A stretch of DNA of 64,000 nt from Shewanella psychromarinicola (GCF_003855155.1 NZ_CP034073.1:4712001-4776000); one strand, 5' to 3'; positions 35,215 through 48,567 are shown, counted from the stretch's first letter. Notes: a model not told the origin generated them from the sequence alone. Made by a program: numbers and translations.

Positions 35215-38200
35215 TTAACCAATTTTCGCTCGAGCATTACGGAACATACGCATCCATGGGCTGTCTTCACCCCAGTTATCAGGGTGCCATGAGTTGGCAA
35301 CGGTTCTAAACACACGCTCAGGGTGCGGCATCATAATCGTCACACGGCCATCAGTAGTACAAATACCGGTTAAGCCATTGGCTGAACCATTGGGATTTTC
35401 TGGGTACTGAGTGGCAATTTGACCATGACCATCAACGTAACGTAATGCAATAGTGCCCGATGCTTCAGCATTGGCTAACGCTTGGGCATTAGCAAATTCA
35501 ACTAAGCCTTCACCATGGGATACCGCGATAGGCATACGAGAACCTACCATGCCATCAAAAAATACCGATGGATTTTGTTGCACTTCAACTAAACTGAATC
35601 GTGCTTCAAAACGCTCTGAGCGGTTACGCACAAAACGCGGCCAATGCTCACTGCCTGGAATGATTTCTTTCAAGTTAGATAACATCTGACAGCCATTACA
35701 CACACCAAGGGCAATGCTTGAGTCACGCTCGAAGAAACGACTAAACTCATCACGAGCGCGATCATTGAACAAAATTGATTTTGCCCAACCTTCACCAGCA
35801 CCTAACACGTCACCATAAGAGAACCCACCACAAGCCACAAGGCCTTGGAACTCTTCAAGGCTAATTCGCCCAGATAAGATGTCTGACATATGCACGTCAC
35901 GCGTCTCAAAACCGGCACGGTCAAAAGCGGCTGCCATTTCAACATGAGAGTTAACACCCTGCTCACGTAAAATAGCCATTTTAGGGGCAGCGCCTTTAAG
36001 AATATAAGGTGCAGCAACATCTTCACTTGGATTAAAGCCTAATTTAACCGTTAAACCGGGTGCATCAGCTTGTTGTTTAAGTTCATACTCTTCACGGGCG
36101 CATTCTGGGTTGTCACGCAGTGCTTGCATACGGTAGGTGGTTTCTGACCACAAGGTACGCAGCGCCGTACGGCTATCAGCAAATATCACTCGCTCACCAT
36201 CGTGAATGCTAATCTTGTCTGCCGCTTGTAGGCCACCAATGTGATGACACGTTACGCCTTTAGCTTCAAATTGCGCGGCAATGGCTTTGGCATCAGTTAC
36301 ACTGACTTGAATAACCGCACCAAGTTCTTCGTTAAATAAACGTTCTAAATCAGTACCATTCAAGCTGGCTAAATCAATCACTAAGCCGGTATTACCCGCA
36401 AATGCCATTTCCACTAAGGTGGTAAATAAGCCGCCATCACTACGATCGTGATAAGCCATCACAGCTTGCTCAGCTACTAATTTCTGCATCACTTCAAAGA
36501 AACCCGCTAAGTTGGCGGTGTTATCTAATGTTGGCGCTATATCACCTAGCTCACTGTAAACCTGCGCTAAACAAGAACCGCCTAGACGGTTTTGGCCATT
36601 GCTTAAGTCGAGCATTAATAATGCACTGTCACCTTTATCACTGCGAAGCTGTGGCGTTACCGTTTTACGAATGTCTTGCACCACACCAAAAGCGGTGATC
36701 ACTAACGACATAGGTGATGTAACGGATTTGTGAGTACCATTATCTTCCCATGCGGTTTTCATTGACATAGAGTCTTTACCGACAGGAATCGTAATACCGA
36801 GTTCGGGACAAAGGTCTTCACCAATCGCTTTAACCGCTTGGTATAAACCTGCATCTTCGCCTGGATGACCCGCTGGCGACATCCAATTAGCTGAAAGCTT
36901 AATGCGCTTGAACGAGCCGATATCAGTACCAGCAATGTTCATAATCGATTCGGCAACTGCCATGCGGGCAGAGGCGTCAAAGTCGAGTAAGGCTAGTGGC
37001 GTACGCTCCCCCATCGACATCGCTTCGCCGCAGTAACTGTCATAACTTGATGCCGTTACCGCGCAATCGGCAACGGGCACTTGCCATGGGCCAACCATTT
37101 GGTCGCGGTTAACTAAGCCAGTCACAGAGCGATCACCAATGGTGATAAGGAAGGTTTTGTCTGCCACGGTTGGCAAGGTTAAAATGCGCTTAACCGCATC
37201 TTTTAGCTCAATCTTAGTTTGATCTAACGCAGGTGATATTGCTTTTGTAGACACTACATCACGGCTCATTTTAGGCGCTTTACCTAATAACACTTCAAGC
37301 GGTAAATCAATCGGCTTGTTGTTAAAGTGGCTGTCGGCAAGCGTTAAATGCATCTCTGCAGTCGCTTCACCAACTACCGCAAATGGAGCACGTTCACGGG
37401 CACAAATATCAGCAAACTGTTGTAAGTTCTCTGGCGCGACCGATAATACATAACGCTCTTGTGATTCATTACACCAAATTTCAAGCGGGCTCATGCCTGG
37501 CTCGTCAGAAGGAACATTACGTAAATTGAATACCCCGCCGCGATCGGCGTCATTAACTAACTCAGGGAACGCATTTGATAATCCACCCGCGCCCACGTCG
37601 TGAATAAATTGAATCGGGTTGGTGTCACCTAACTGCCAGCAACGATCAATCACTTCCTGACAACGACGCTCCATTTCTGGATTTTCACGTTGTACAGAAG
37701 CAAAATCTAAATCTTCGTTAGACTGACCTGATGCCATTGAAGATGCAGCGCCGCCGCCTAAACCTATGTTCATTGCTGGTCCGCCAAGCACAATTAGCTT
37801 AGCGCCAATGGTGATTTCGCCCTTTTGAACATGATCTTCACGGATATTACCTAAGCCACCAGCAATCATAATCGGCTTGTGATAACCGCGCACTTCAACC
37901 CCATTGTGGCTAGAGACTAATTGCTCGTAAGTACGGAAATAACCGTTAATAGCAGGACGACCAAATTCATTATTAAATGCCGCGCCACCTAGTGGGCCTT
38001 CAAGCATAATTTCAAGTGGGGTGACGATACGATCTGGCTTACCGTAATCCCCTTCCCATGGGTGCACAAACCCAGGGATTTTTAAGTTAGATACCGTAAA
38101 TCCGGATAAGCCTGCTTTAGGTTTAGAGCCTCGGCCGGTAGCGCCTTCATCGCGGATTTCACCACCTGAACCGGTAGCAGCACCTGGATATGGACTAATG

Positions 38201-39099
38201 GCAGTAGGATGATTGTGAGTTTCAACTTTCATCAATATATGCATTGGTTCTGTGTGATAGTTGTAAACACCATCGGGATCAGGGAAAAAACGACCCGCAA
38301 CCGAACCCGTCATCACCGCGGCATTATCTTTGTAGGCTGATAATACATAATCTGGGGTCACTTCAAAGGTGTTCTTAATCATTTTGAACAAGGATTTTGG
38401 CTGTACTTCGCCATCGATGGTCCAATCAGCATTAAAAATTTTATGACGACAATGTTCTGAGTTTGCTTGAGCAAACATCATTAACTCGATGTCATTAGGG
38501 TTACGCTTTAACCGAACAAAATTTTCAATTAAATAGTCAATTTCATCATCAGCTAGTGCCAGGCCTAAGTTAATGTTTGCCTCTACAAGTGCGCGGCGCC
38601 CTTCAGCAAGAATATTGACACTGCTAAATTTTGCCGGTTGTGTATGGGAAAATAACACTTCTGCGGCTTCAAACGCAGGCAGCATGACTTCAACCATGCG
38701 GTCATGCAATAAGCCTTGCAGCTGTTTTTGTTGCTCTAGGGTTAACGTTGGTGATTCAACATAATAAGCAATACCACGCTCAAGACGGTTAACTTTGCCT
38801 AAACCACAATTATGGGCAATATCGGTTGCTTTAGATGACCAAGGAGAAATAGTACCAGGACGGGGAGTAACAAATAACAGGGTACCTTGTGGAGCATGGG
38901 ACTCAATTGCCGGCCCGTAGGTAAGAATGGTTTCTAACTGTAGACGCTCATTTTCATCTAGTGGTTCACTCAAATTGGCTAAATGAACATATTCAGCATA
39001 AATTTGAGATACTGGAAGCGCTGCAGTTTGGCACGCCTCCATGAGTTTTTGAACTCTAAATGCAGATAGTGCTGGGGCTCCGCGAATGATCTCAATCAC
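35215..39099 (-). CDS. purL: PurL, phosphoribosylformylglycinamidine synthase
   Basis: This 1294-aa enzyme converts FGAR, glutamine and ATP to FGAM in purine synthesis. It is the long single-chain gammaproteobacterial form, the same length as in E. coli. N-terminal domain: [20 protein letters not shown] (about 90-110). FGAM synthase core: [37 protein letters not shown] and [14 protein letters not shown]-terminal glutaminase: [12 protein letters not shown] with the nucleophilic Cys, and the final MPHPER. Translation starts at GTG 39099 behind AAGGTG. The protein then reads [15 protein letters not shown] as expected. It is monocistronic. Confidence 0.98.
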   Translation of the reverse strand: MIEIIRGAPALSAFRVQKLMEACQTAALPVSQIYAEYVHLANLSEPLDENERLQLETILTYGPAIESHAPQGTLLFVTPRPGTISPWSSKATDIAHNCGLGKVNRLERGIAYYVESPTLTLEQQKQLQGLLHDRMVEVMLPAFEAAEVLFSHTQPAKFSSVNILAEGRRALVEANINLGLALADDEIDYLIENFVRLKRNPNDIELMMFAQANSEHCRHKIFNADWTIDGEVQPKSLFKMIKNTFEVTPDYVLSAYKDNAAVMTGSVAGRFFPDPDGVYNYHTEPMHILMKVETHNHPTAISPYPGAATGSGGEIRDEGATGRGSKPKAGLSGFTVSNLKIPGFVHPWEGDYGKPDRIVTPLEIMLEGPLGGAAFNNEFGRPAINGYFRTYEQLVSSHNGVEVRGYHKPIMIAGGLGNIREDHVQKGEITIGAKLIVLGGPAMNIGLGGGAASSMASGQSNEDLDFASVQRENPEMERRCQEVIDRCWQLGDTNPIQFIHDVGAGGLSNAFPELVNDADRGGVFNLRNVPSDEPGMSPLEIWCNESQERYVLSVAPENLQQFADICARERAPFAVVGEATAEMHLTLADSHFNNKPIDLPLEVLLGKAPKMSRDVVSTKAISPALDQTKIELKDAVKRILTLPTVADKTFLITIGDRSVTGLVNRDQMVGPWQVPVADCAVTASSYDSYCGEAMSMGERTPLALLDFDASARMAVAESIMNIAGTDIGSFKRIKLSANWMSPAGHPGEDAGLYQAVKAIGEDLCPELGITIPVGKDSMSMKTAWEDNGTHKSVTSPMSLVITAFGVVQDIRKTVTPQLRSDKGDSALLMLDLSNGQNRLGGSCLAQVYSELGDIAPTLDNTANLAGFFEVMQKLVAEQAVMAYHDRSDGGLFTTLVEMAFAGNTGLVIDLASLNGTDLERLFNEELGAVIQVSVTDAKAIAAQFEAKGVTCHHIGGLQAADKISIHDGERVIFADSRTALRTLWSETTYRMQALRDNPECAREEYELKQQADAPGLTVKLGFNPSEDVAAPYILKGAAPKMAILREQGVNSHVEMAAAFDRAGFETRDVHMSDILSGRISLEEFQGLVACGGFSYGDVLGAGEGWAKSILFNDRARDEFSRFFERDSSIALGVCNGCQMLSNLKEIIPGSEHWPRFVRNRSERFEARFSLVEVQQNPSVFFDGMVGSRMPIAVSHGEGLVEFANAQALANAEASGTIALRYVDGHGQIATQYPENPNGSANGLTGICTTDGRVTIMMPHPERVFRTVANSWHPDNWGEDSPWMRMFRNARAKIG

Positions 39100-39454
39100 G
39101 TCTATTCACCTTATAATATAATAGCAGGGTCAGAATTGGCGCTATTATAGGGAATTGCACACTACAAATCACCTTTAAGCACCGGTGAAAACAGTGTTTC
39201 CTGATAGGGAAAATATCCCATTCAAGTAATGCTAAAATGAATAACATAAACACTTTACCTTTTAACAAAAAACGACCACCAAATGCTGCTTATTTGCTCA
39301 ACTATAGGCGTTTAGGAAAACACCTGATAAAGTAAGCAAAAAAGACGCTATCTCCCCTACATATTTAAAGGCTATTCAATCGGTATTACATTTGTTTCTT
39401 ACGTATTACTCTCGTGACATTAACGAAACAACTTAAGATAACCAATTAATAAAT
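39100..39454. other. Divergent promoter region purL / mltF
   Basis: 355 bp without a gene. Expected to carry both promoters. I saw TATAATATAAT at 39111-39121 but no clear PurR box of the ACGCAAACGTTTGCGT type. Confidence 0.5.
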
Positions 39455-40885
39455 ATGATCAAAACCTTACTCATCATTTTACTTTGCGGGATACTATCTG
39501 CCTGTCAACCTGTTGATATTCATAAAGTTGATATTGCAGCACCTGCACCTAAGCGTACCGTATTAAAGGTAGGGACACTCTATGGCCCACAGATTTATCT
39601 TAATTCAGAATTGGGTGAAAGCGGATTCGATTTTGAAATGGCGCAGCGTTTTGCTGATTATTTAGCCCTCCCCCTAGAGATGATCCCGTACACCAATCGC
39701 AAACAATTATTTGCCGCATTAAAAGAAAATAAAATTGATATTATCGCTGCTGGTATTGCTAAAACGCCAAACCGCGGTCAACAATTTAAACTCGGACCTA
39801 GCTTATATAAAGTCAATCAAGTGTTGGTTTATAAGGAAGGCACCCCGGAGCCTAAGGACATTAGCACTCTGTCGGGTGAAATTACCGTCATGGCTAACTC
39901 ATCTTCAGTCAATACCTTAACCAAACTACAGAAAGACTATCCGGAGTTGATGTGGAACCAAGTCAACAACAAAGATAATGAAGAGCTGTTTGCATTAATT
40001 GCCAACGGTGAACTGATCTACACCATTTCAGATTCAAATAGCTTATTGATCAACCAGCGATTTTTACCCGAATTACGCGCAGGAATGATTTTAGAAGAAA
40101 AAGTCGAAGTGGTGTGGCTATTGCCGCCGAAAAACAGCGATCGTTTAATGAGTCAATTACTGGCTTTTTGGCATAAAGAAAGACGTGCGGGTACGCTTGA
40201 GCATTTAAACGAAAAATATTTTGGCCATGTAAAACGTTTTGACTATGTCGATACGCGTGCTTTTATCCGCGCAATTGACAATATTCTCCCCGAATACCGC
40301 AGTTTTTTCGAACAGTATTCCGGCGAGTTAGATTGGCGTAAATTAGCGGCCGCCAGTTATCAAGAATCACACTGGAACCCTAGAGCGCGTTCTCCTACTG
40401 GGGTTAGAGGTATGATGATGCTGACCCAACCTACAGCCGCTTATGTCGGTGTTGATGATCGCTTAGATGCAGAGCAAAGCATACGTGGTGGCGCATTTTA
40501 TTTAAAAGATATGATAGAGAGATTGCCAGACACTATTCCTGAAGCTCAACGAATTTGGTTCGCAATGGCTTCTTATAATATCGGTTTAGGCCATGTTGAA
40601 GATGCGCGGCGATTAACAGAGTCAATGGGAATGGATCCCAGTGCATGGCGTGATGTTAAAAAAGTATTACCTTTGCTACAACAATCTAAATATTACAAGC
40701 AGACGCGCTATGGCTATGCCCGTGGCAGTGAAGCGGTTCATTATGTCGACAGTATCCGTCGCTATTATGACACCTTAGTCTGGGTCGATAATCAAACTAA
40801 AAAGTTAGAGGTTATTGAAGATACTGAACAAATTAACGTCATTGCAGAAGAAATCTCAACCGATGTTCATATATCGGCAGACTGA
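39455..40885 (+). CDS. mltF: MltF, membrane-bound lytic murein transglycosylase F
   Basis: This 476-aa outer-membrane lipoprotein cleaves peptidoglycan glycan strands. The signal ends in the lipobox LSAC (Cys17). Residues about 40-265 form an amino-acid-binding-protein-like (SBP_bac_3) regulatory domain, with [20 protein letters not shown] at its start. Residues about 285-450 form the SLT domain, with catalytic Glu in [20 protein letters not shown] (about 303), then [11 protein letters not shown] and [18 protein letters not shown]. This two-domain order is specific to MltF. It is divergent from purL, as in many gammaproteobacteria. Confidence 0.96.
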   Translation: MIKTLLIILLCGILSACQPVDIHKVDIAAPAPKRTVLKVGTLYGPQIYLNSELGESGFDFEMAQRFADYLALPLEMIPYTNRKQLFAALKENKIDIIAAGIAKTPNRGQQFKLGPSLYKVNQVLVYKEGTPEPKDISTLSGEITVMANSSSVNTLTKLQKDYPELMWNQVNNKDNEELFALIANGELIYTISDSNSLLINQRFLPELRAGMILEEKVEVVWLLPPKNSDRLMSQLLAFWHKERRAGTLEHLNEKYFGHVKRFDYVDTRAFIRAIDNILPEYRSFFEQYSGELDWRKLAAASYQESHWNPRARSPTGVRGMMMLTQPTAAYVGVDDRLDAEQSIRGGAFYLKDMIERLPDTIPEAQRIWFAMASYNIGLGHVEDARRLTESMGMDPSAWRDVKKVLPLLQQSKYYKQTRYGYARGSEAVHYVDSIRRYYDTLVWVDNQTKKLEVIEDTEQINVIAEEISTDVHISAD

Positions 40886-41040
40886 TAAATGTGCGCAACC
40901 GTTTTTCGTCATAATCCTGACGGATAATCGTCACTAATATAGGGTATTATAGGCAGAATATATCGTTAGAAAGCATACTGCTAAAATGTGTTATTTATCA
41001 GTACCTCGGTGAAGTTAGCCAATATTAAGGGATCAGGTTT

Positions 41041-41160
41041 ATGAGAAGAAGAGCTATAAGCAATACCATGTCACGTCGTCGAGTCATGCTTAAAGTACAC
41101 AAAAACCGCATTCGAAATCGTATACGCGCCCATTTTTTACTGACACAAATTGAAGAATAA
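41041..41160 (+). CDS. Small basic protein, 39 aa, hypothetical
   Basis: The frame reads MRRRAISNTMSRRRVMLKVH, then KNRIRNRIRAHFLLTQIEE. It is extremely rich in Arg and Lys up to residue 30 and ends acidic. The ribosome site AAGGGATC lies 8 bp before ATG 41041. It lies between mltF and the convergent tadA. Composition and ribosome site argue for a real gene, perhaps nucleic-acid-binding. No family name is known to me. Confidence 0.5.
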   Translation: MRRRAISNTMSRRRVMLKVHKNRIRNRIRAHFLLTQIEE

Positions 41161-41190
41161 TTCCATATTAGCCCCATAAAAGCATGCCAC

Positions 41191-41769
41191 TTAATCAGTC
41201 GACTTTCTCGCTAACTGTTTGAGTGCTTTTTTTTCTGCACGGCGGCGCTTAAAAAATGCACTTAATTGCTGCCCACATTGATCTGCTAGCACGCCAGAAG
41301 TAACGTCAAGTTGATGATTAAATGCTGGATGTGCGAATAAATCGATCACGCTACCTGCTGCACCCGTTTTTAAATCATCTGCACCATAAACTATCCGTGC
41401 AATTCGACTGTGGATCATCGCACCGGCGCACATAGTACAAGGCTCTAACGTGACATATAAAGTGGTGTCGAGCATACGATAGTTCTCTAACACCTTGCCT
41501 GCTTGGCGAATACATTCCATTTCGGCATGAGCCGTTGGATCATGATTTACAATACTTAAATTACAGCCACTGGCAATTAACACATCGTCTTTAACCAACA
41601 CGGCACCAACAGGTACTTCGCCTTCTCGCTCAGCTTGCTCGGCAAGTTGCATCGCTAAACGCATCCACTTTTCATCAATGGCGCGCTGAAGCTGATCCGA
41701 TTTCTCATTGTGCGCATTAGAAAGTGGGCAAGTATCGCTGGAAACGTGTTTTTTTGGGGTATCTGTCAC
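41191..41769 (-). CDS. tadA: TadA, tRNA-specific adenosine deaminase
   Basis: This 192-aa zinc enzyme converts A34 to inosine in tRNA-Arg(ACG). Key residues are visible: HAEM (His ligand and catalytic Glu, about 81-84) and LEPCTMCAGAMIHSRIARIV (two Cys ligands). The substrate-contacting NHDPTAHAE and the C-terminal FFKRRRAEKK complete the family pattern. The first 30 residues are polar and not conserved, so the true start could lie inside, near the KWMRLAMQLAEQAE helix. It lies next to guaA, with a terminator between. Confidence 0.94.
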   Translation of the reverse strand: MTDTPKKHVSSDTCPLSNAHNEKSDQLQRAIDEKWMRLAMQLAEQAEREGEVPVGAVLVKDDVLIASGCNLSIVNHDPTAHAEMECIRQAGKVLENYRMLDTTLYVTLEPCTMCAGAMIHSRIARIVYGADDLKTGAAGSVIDLFAHPAFNHQLDVTSGVLADQCGQQLSAFFKRRRAEKKALKQLARKSTD

Positions 41770-41814
41770 TCTATAAAACCTAGGTAATTGTCATACGCGG
41801 CTATTCTAGCAAAT

Positions 41815-41840
41815 AAAAAAGACGCCGCAGCGTCTTTTTT
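41815..41840. terminator. guaA terminator
   Basis: AAAAAAGACGC-CGCA-GCGTCTTTTTT forms a perfect stem with A/T runs on both sides. It lies 30 bp after the guaA stop on the minus strand, before tadA. Confidence 0.85.
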
Positions 41841-41869
41841 TACTTCAAACTAGGTGTAACCCTACTGGG

Positions 41870-43447
41870 TTATTCCCATTCAATTGTAGCAGGTGGCTTA
41901 CCTGAAATATCATAAACAACGCGTGAAATACCGTCGACTTCATTGATAATTCGGTTTGAAACATGGCCTAAGAAATCATAGGGTAAATGTGCCCAATGCG
42001 CGGTCATAAAGTCTATGGTTTCCACGGCGCGAAGCGATACAACCCAATCATATTTACGGCAATCACCCATTACGCCAACAGAACGAACCGGTAAAAATAC
42101 AGTAAAAGCTTGACTGACTTTGTTATATAAATCTGCTTTATGCAATTCTTCAATGAAGATGGCATCTGCACTGCGCAATAAATCACAATACTCTTTTTTC
42201 ACTTCACCCAATACGCGCACGCCTAAACCAGGCCCAGGGAATGGATGGCGATAAAGCATATTATAAGGCAGGCCTAACTCTAAACCAATTTTACGCACTT
42301 CATCTTTAAATAATTCACGTAATGGTTCAACTAAGCCCATCTTCATATCATCTGGTAATCCGCCCACATTGTGGTGCGACTTAATCACATGCGCTTTACC
42401 GGTTGCACTGCCCGCTGATTCAATCACGTCAGGGTAAATAGTGCCTTGTGCTAACCATTTAGCATTAGCGCATTTCTTTGATTCTTCGTCGAAGATTTCA
42501 ACAAACACCCGACCAATAATTTTACGCTTAGCTTCAGGATCTGCTTCGCCGGCCATCGCATCTAAGAAACGATTTTCAGCATCTATATGAACAATATTAA
42601 GTCCAAAGTGATCGCCAAACATGTCTAATACTTGGTCAGCTTCATTTAACCGTAATAAGCCGTTATCAACAAACACACACGTTAGCTTGTCGCCAATAGC
42701 GCGGTGAAGCAACATAGCCACAACCGATGAATCTACGCCGCCAGACAGACCAAGAATAACTTCATCATCACCAATTTGCTTTTTTAAACGCTCAATAGCA
42801 TCTTCAATAATTGATGAGGGTTTCCAATTGGCTTTACAACCACAAATGTCTAAAGCGAAATGCTCTAGCATGCGTTGGCCTTGGCGAGTATGAGTGACTT
42901 CAGGGTGGAACTGCACACCGTAAAAACCTTTCTCTTCATTGGCCATAGCAGCAAAAGGACATGTTGCCGTGGTCGCAACTGTGACAAACCCTTCTGGGAT
43001 CACCGACACTTTGTCACCATGACTCATCCACACATCAAGTAATGGCTTGCCTTCAGCACTGACGGCATCTTCAATACTTTTAAATAAAGTTGATGTGGTT
43101 TGCAGCTCAATTTGGGCATAGCCAAACTCGCCTTCACCAATACCTTTAATCACTTTACCACCAAGCTGTTCTGACATAGTTTGCATGCCGTAACAAATAC
43201 CTAATACCGGTACACCTGCAGTAAATACATATTCAGGGGCGCGAGGTGAATTATCTGCAATGACGCTTTCAGGACCACCCGCTAAAATAATACCATTTGG
43301 GGCAAACTCACGAATTTGCGCTTCGCTCACATCCCAGGCCCATAACTCACAATACACACCAATTTCACGGATACGACGCGCAATAAGCTGAGTGTACTGA
43401 GAACCAAAATCGAGGATTAGAATCTTATGATCATGAATATTACTCAT
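41870..43447 (-). CDS. guaA: GuaA, GMP synthase (glutamine-hydrolysing)
   Basis: This 525-aa enzyme, the same length as E. coli GuaA, converts XMP to GMP. The N-terminal class I glutaminase has GICYGMQTM with the nucleophilic Cys (about 86) and FHPEVTHT with the catalytic His and Glu. The ATP pyrophosphatase has the P-loop [11 protein letters not shown] (about 230-240). The dimerisation domain ends PPATIEWE. It follows guaB by 103 bp on the same strand, the classical guaBA operon. Confidence 0.98.
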   Translation of the reverse strand: MSNIHDHKILILDFGSQYTQLIARRIREIGVYCELWAWDVSEAQIREFAPNGIILAGGPESVIADNSPRAPEYVFTAGVPVLGICYGMQTMSEQLGGKVIKGIGEGEFGYAQIELQTTSTLFKSIEDAVSAEGKPLLDVWMSHGDKVSVIPEGFVTVATTATCPFAAMANEEKGFYGVQFHPEVTHTRQGQRMLEHFALDICGCKANWKPSSIIEDAIERLKKQIGDDEVILGLSGGVDSSVVAMLLHRAIGDKLTCVFVDNGLLRLNEADQVLDMFGDHFGLNIVHIDAENRFLDAMAGEADPEAKRKIIGRVFVEIFDEESKKCANAKWLAQGTIYPDVIESAGSATGKAHVIKSHHNVGGLPDDMKMGLVEPLRELFKDEVRKIGLELGLPYNMLYRHPFPGPGLGVRVLGEVKKEYCDLLRSADAIFIEELHKADLYNKVSQAFTVFLPVRSVGVMGDCRKYDWVVSLRAVETIDFMTAHWAHLPYDFLGHVSNRIINEVDGISRVVYDISGKPPATIEWE

Positions 43448-43550
43448 GGGTAACCTTTACATATTGATTAAGTGTAATACCCCACATCAAATCGATGTGG
43501 GCAAATTAACGTTAATAACAGGAGGGCGACAGTTGTTACCCTCACAGAAA

Positions 43551-45035
<1,485 letters not shown>

Positions 45036-45141
45036 CTAGTTAAGTAGGATTTGAGGTAAATATTGCGGCGAGATTATACCTTGCATATTGCAGTTGGTAA
45101 ATGGAAAATAGATTTTTATTAACGTTAGAATGAGAATATTC

Positions 45142-46470
45142 ATGAGTGCCACAAAAAACAATGTTTACAGCGTGTCGCAATTGAATAGCGAAGTTAAGCA
45201 TATTCTTGAAGGTCAAGTCGGTAAAATATGGTTAAACGGTGAAATATCAAACTTTTCGTCACCCAGCTCTGGCCATTGGTACCTCACCTTAAAAGACGCT
45301 CATTCACAAATTCGCTGTGCGATGTTTAAAGGCCGTAATCAATCGGTACGCTTTAAACCTATTAATGGCCAGCAAATATTGGTTAAAGGTGCTATCAGTG
45401 TTTACGAGCCCCGTGGCGACTATCAATTACTGCTTGAGTCCATGCAGCCAGCGGGTGATGGATTACTGGCACAAGAATTTGAAGCATTAAAGCTAAAATT
45501 AGCCGCTGAAGGCTTATTTGCATTAGAAACTAAACGCCCTATCCCAGACAATATTCAACGTATTGGTGTTATTACGTCGGCAACGGGGGCTGCACTGCGG
45601 GATATTTTACATGTATTAGCACGTCGAGATCCCTCTATCGAAGTGATTGTTTACCCCACTCAGGTACAGGGCGCAGCAGCTTATCAATTAATTTGCCAAG
45701 CTATTGTCACCGCTAATCAACGCATGGAAGTCGATGTGTTGTTACTGGCTCGTGGAGGAGGGTCATTAGAAGATTTATGGTGTTTTAATCACCAAGATCT
45801 TGCCCATGCAATATACAACAGTGCACTGCCGGTCATCAGCGCTGTAGGACACGAAATTGATACCACTATCAGCGATTATGTTGCCGATGTTCGCGCACCG
45901 ACCCCCTCTGCTGGCGCTGAACTATTATCAAAAGATAAAGGCAATAAGGCAGAAAAGTTAGCGCTATTATTATCGCGTTTACAACAGGGCATGAAACATT
46001 ACCAATTGCAGCAGTATGGACGATTAACTCAGCTATCACATCAACTGCAACGCCATGAACCTCAACGCAAACTGCAGCAATTTGAACAACGTTTTGACGA
46101 AATGCAAATGCGCCTAGAAAACACCTTACAGCATAAACTCAGTCGCTTAACCTTACGCCACCAGCAATTACATAATCGCTTACAGCAGCGTTCACCCATT
46201 AATACCCTAAAGCTGGAAACTAATCGATTGTCATACCTCAATACACGCTTAATGGATGCGATACAGCACAAATTGACCCAATCAGAACAAAAGCTGTCTA
46301 ACACCGCACATCAGCTTGATACCGTGAGTCCGTTAGCCACATTAAGTCGTGGCTATTCGATTACCAAAGACAATAATGGCAAAGTATTATTTGATGGCGC
46401 TAGTGTAAAATCTGGGGATGAAATTCAGACCCAACTTGCCCGAGGTCACATCGCCTCGGTAGTTAAATAA
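45142..46470 (+). CDS. xseA: XseA, exodeoxyribonuclease VII large subunit
   Basis: This subunit of about 442 aa belongs to the nuclease that degrades single-stranded DNA. The N-terminal OB fold starts [20 protein letters not shown] and includes [20 protein letters not shown]. The catalytic domain carries [36 protein letters not shown] and the conserved [21 protein letters not shown] long coiled coil (about 270-400) precedes the C-terminal [16 protein letters not shown] use ATG 45142; ATG 45130 is also possible. It is usually divergent from guaB in gammaproteobacteria, as here. Confidence 0.96.
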   Translation: MSATKNNVYSVSQLNSEVKHILEGQVGKIWLNGEISNFSSPSSGHWYLTLKDAHSQIRCAMFKGRNQSVRFKPINGQQILVKGAISVYEPRGDYQLLLESMQPAGDGLLAQEFEALKLKLAAEGLFALETKRPIPDNIQRIGVITSATGAALRDILHVLARRDPSIEVIVYPTQVQGAAAYQLICQAIVTANQRMEVDVLLLARGGGSLEDLWCFNHQDLAHAIYNSALPVISAVGHEIDTTISDYVADVRAPTPSAGAELLSKDKGNKAEKLALLLSRLQQGMKHYQLQQYGRLTQLSHQLQRHEPQRKLQQFEQRFDEMQMRLENTLQHKLSRLTLRHQQLHNRLQQRSPINTLKLETNRLSYLNTRLMDAIQHKLTQSEQKLSNTAHQLDTVSPLATLSRGYSITKDNNGKVLFDGASVKSGDEIQTQLARGHIASVVK

Positions 46471-46602
46471 CCTCAACTCGGGATAAGTGACGGTTATCAA
46501 ATAGTGAGGTGATGACTTACGCTACGTCAATTGCTAACTCAAGCCATCGCAAGCCAAAACATAGCACCACGGTTCAGCCTAACGTCAGCCATAATCATAA
46601 AA

Positions 46603-46641
46603 AAGGGCACTAAGTGATTATCTCACTTAGTGCTCTTTTTG
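46603..46641. terminator. Terminator between xseA and the convergent OmpA-like gene
   Basis: AAGGGCACTAAGTGA pairs with TCACTTAGTGCTCTTT around a 5-base loop, with A run before and T run after. It serves xseA and probably the minus-strand lipoprotein gene. Confidence 0.85.
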
Positions 46642-46700
46642 TATTCAGTGATATAAACCGAATACTTATTATTCATCGACTGACTACTGACTAATAGTTA

Positions 46701-47375
46701 TTAACCCATTGGCGTTAGTACAATTTCAACGCGACGATTTTGCGAGCGACCTTGCTCGGAAGCATTACTCGCGATCGGGCTTGATTCGCCCATGCCAGTA
46801 GATGACACTCGTGAGCCACTGACTTTTTGACTGGTAAGATACTGCGCAACTTCGCTTGCTCGTACTTGTGATAAACGTAAATTGTAAGAATCAGAACCCG
46901 AGCTGTCGGTATAACCAATCACATTTAAGCGGGTGTCATCGTATTCTTTTGCCACTAATACCACACTGTTTAATACTGATTTAGCCCGTCCACTTAATAC
47001 CGTTTGATCAACTCCAAAGGTCACTTCATTAGGCATATTCAATACAATAGTGTCACCGTTGCGGGTCACACTGACGCCAGTGGATTTTAACTGTTTACGC
47101 AACTCAGCTTCTTGCACATCCATGTAATATCCAAAACCGCCACCAACGGCAGCACCAGATGCTGCACCAATCAAAGCACCTTTACCGCGGTCGCTTTTGC
47201 TTGATGACAGAACACCAATGACAGCGCCTGAAAGGGCGCCAATCATGGCGCCATTAGTGGCTTTAGAATTTTCTGATTCGCCTGTATAAGGATTAGGTAA
47301 TTGGCAACCTGACAACAACAGCACCGAACCAATTAATGAACTGCATAACAATGATGCATTTAACTTTACTAACAT
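46701..47375 (-). CDS. OmpA-family lipoprotein with glycine-zipper segment (YiaD-like)
   Basis: This 224-aa protein starts at ATG 47375 behind TAGGAG. The frame extends to 47546 but the extra residues are not protein-like. The signal ends in lipobox LSGC (about residue 26). Residues about 45-95 are Gly/Ala-rich (GAMIGALSGAVIGVL, GALIGAASGAAVGGGFGYYM), a glycine-zipper membrane-interacting region. Residues about 110-224 form an OmpA-C peptidoglycan-binding domain with VIGYTDSSGSDSYNLRLSQ and the R-x-x-x-V ending NRRVEIVL. It tethers the outer membrane to peptidoglycan. A copy outside this locus may be redundant. Confidence 0.9.
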   Translation of the reverse strand: MLVKLNASLLCSSLIGSVLLLSGCQLPNPYTGESENSKATNGAMIGALSGAVIGVLSSSKSDRGKGALIGAASGAAVGGGFGYYMDVQEAELRKQLKSTGVSVTRNGDTIVLNMPNEVTFGVDQTVLSGRAKSVLNSVVLVAKEYDDTRLNVIGYTDSSGSDSYNLRLSQVRASEVAQYLTSQKVSGSRVSSTGMGESSPIASNASEQGRSQNRRVEIVLTPMG

Positions 47376-47502
47376 ACACACTCCTAAATACTTATCCCTG
47401 ATGAATAAGCAAAAACTGCCAAAATCAAGAAATGATGAAATTAAAAAAAGATGACGTAATAATATAATTATCATAACGTACATAAGCTTAAACTTGACGT
47501 TA

Positions 47503-48387
47503 TTATTTATTAATCGAACGTTGACGCAATCTCGCAAATCCCGCAAGCAAGCCTACACTTAACCAAGACAACGCCCCACCTGAATGTTCAGTTTCGATAT
47601 ACACCTCTTCGACATAAACCAGATCACGATCGCTGCTTTCAAGTGGCAGAGCGTATAGTGCATTGGATTCATCACTGCTGATTGTCGCAACAGGATCGGC
47701 ATAACCTAATTCATATAAATCGATCAATACATCGTAATGATCAGTTTGATAACCATTGGCCAATGTCGTAAGCACTTCATAATCATCATTGCTAGCGTCT
47801 GCATTTAAGGTGAATACATCCGTCGAGTAATAATGGATCCACGGTCCACCATCTTGGCTTAAATATAATTCGGCAAATACATCGGCCTGAATGTCACCCG
47901 AGCTGCTATTAATGTCTGCATCAAAAGTCACACTAAATGTTTGATAAAAGCCATCGTAATCGTAGTCATCATATAAGCGAGAATCGGCAGCATAGAATGA
48001 AAAATCGTAGTAAACAACTTGGTTTTGCAGAGCTAATGCCCGCTGTTGTTGGTTTGCTGCAGTGGCAGCGACTTTTTGATTTTTGGCCATCACCTGTTCA
48101 CGGGTGACTTTTTTAGTCACATTGTCGGCGCTGCTTAACAACTTAGCTTGCTCATGCAACGCATCCACCCTAGCCAATTTATCGGCTTCATATTCGGGTG
48201 TTTGGAGATTAATGACTCTTGCCTGACTGTATGTACCCAAAGCTTGTTCAGATAACCGCTCAGCGCCATGTACTGCTGGCGAACTTAACCAAAGCGCACT
48301 GGCAACACACAAACTTAGCCCCCATTTCACTTGGGTATTCAGTATCGATACGTTAGCTGTTTTCGCAGTATTATGTTTCATGTTCAT
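47503..48387 (-). CDS. Choice-of-anchor H-type surface protein with GlyGly-CTERM-like tail
   Basis: This 294-aa exported protein has a signal near residues 20-42 (WGLSLCVASALWLSSPAVHG). The middle domain (about 120-255) has a run of aromatic and acidic residues: VVYYDFSFYAADSRLYDDYD, FAELYLSQDGGPWIHYYSTD. The C-terminus reads HSGGALSWLSVGLLAGFARL then RQRSINK, that is Ser/Gly-Gly, a hydrophobic helix and a basic end. That matches a GlyGly-CTERM rhombosortase signal and the choice-of-anchor H group of marine gammaproteobacteria. Function is unknown. A triple 11-bp repeat 44-66 bp upstream suggests control by the neighbouring two-component system. Confidence 0.75.
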   Translation of the reverse strand: MNMKHNTAKTANVSILNTQVKWGLSLCVASALWLSSPAVHGAERLSEQALGTYSQARVINLQTPEYEADKLARVDALHEQAKLLSSADNVTKKVTREQVMAKNQKVAATAANQQQRALALQNQVVYYDFSFYAADSRLYDDYDYDGFYQTFSVTFDADINSSSGDIQADVFAELYLSQDGGPWIHYYSTDVFTLNADASNDDYEVLTTLANGYQTDHYDVLIDLYELGYADPVATISSDESNALYALPLESSDRDLVYVEEVYIETEHSGGALSWLSVGLLAGFARLRQRSINK

Positions 48388-48430
48388 TCCTCACAGTCTT
48401 GATATTAAGGCCATTAAAACCTACTCAAAA

Positions 48431-48456
48431 TGAACATAAGCTGAACATAAGCTGAT
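48431..48456 (-). promoter_or_regulatory. Direct-repeat regulator box before the choice-of-anchor H gene
   Basis: TGAACATAAGC is repeated in tandem (48431-48441, 48442-48452) and a third half-site TGAT starts at 48453. All are 11 bp apart, the spacing used by OmpR/PhoB-family regulators. On the minus strand the half-site reads TTCA within GCTTATGTTCA. The same box occurs at 48552 and 51146. Confidence 0.6.
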
Positions 48457-48551
48457 TATAACAACGAGGCTGACTACCTTGAAAAACACCGACCGATTAA
48501 CGCCCCTACCATAAACCGATACAGCTAAGGCTCGGTATAACCTAAAAACCA

Positions 48552-48567
48552 TTCAGTTAATGTTCAT
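48552..48567 (+). promoter_or_regulatory. Direct-repeat regulator box before the PepSY-RR-HK operon
   Basis: TTCAGTTAATGTTCATC has TTCA at 48552 and 48563, 11 bp apart. It matches the box at 51146 in 12 of the first 13 core positions. It lies about 157 bp before the PepSY gene. Together they suggest autoregulation. Confidence 0.55.

Noticed and set aside
34997-35218. Open frame through the second repeat cluster
   Set aside because: Entirely made of CTAG-rich repeats; composition is not protein-like.
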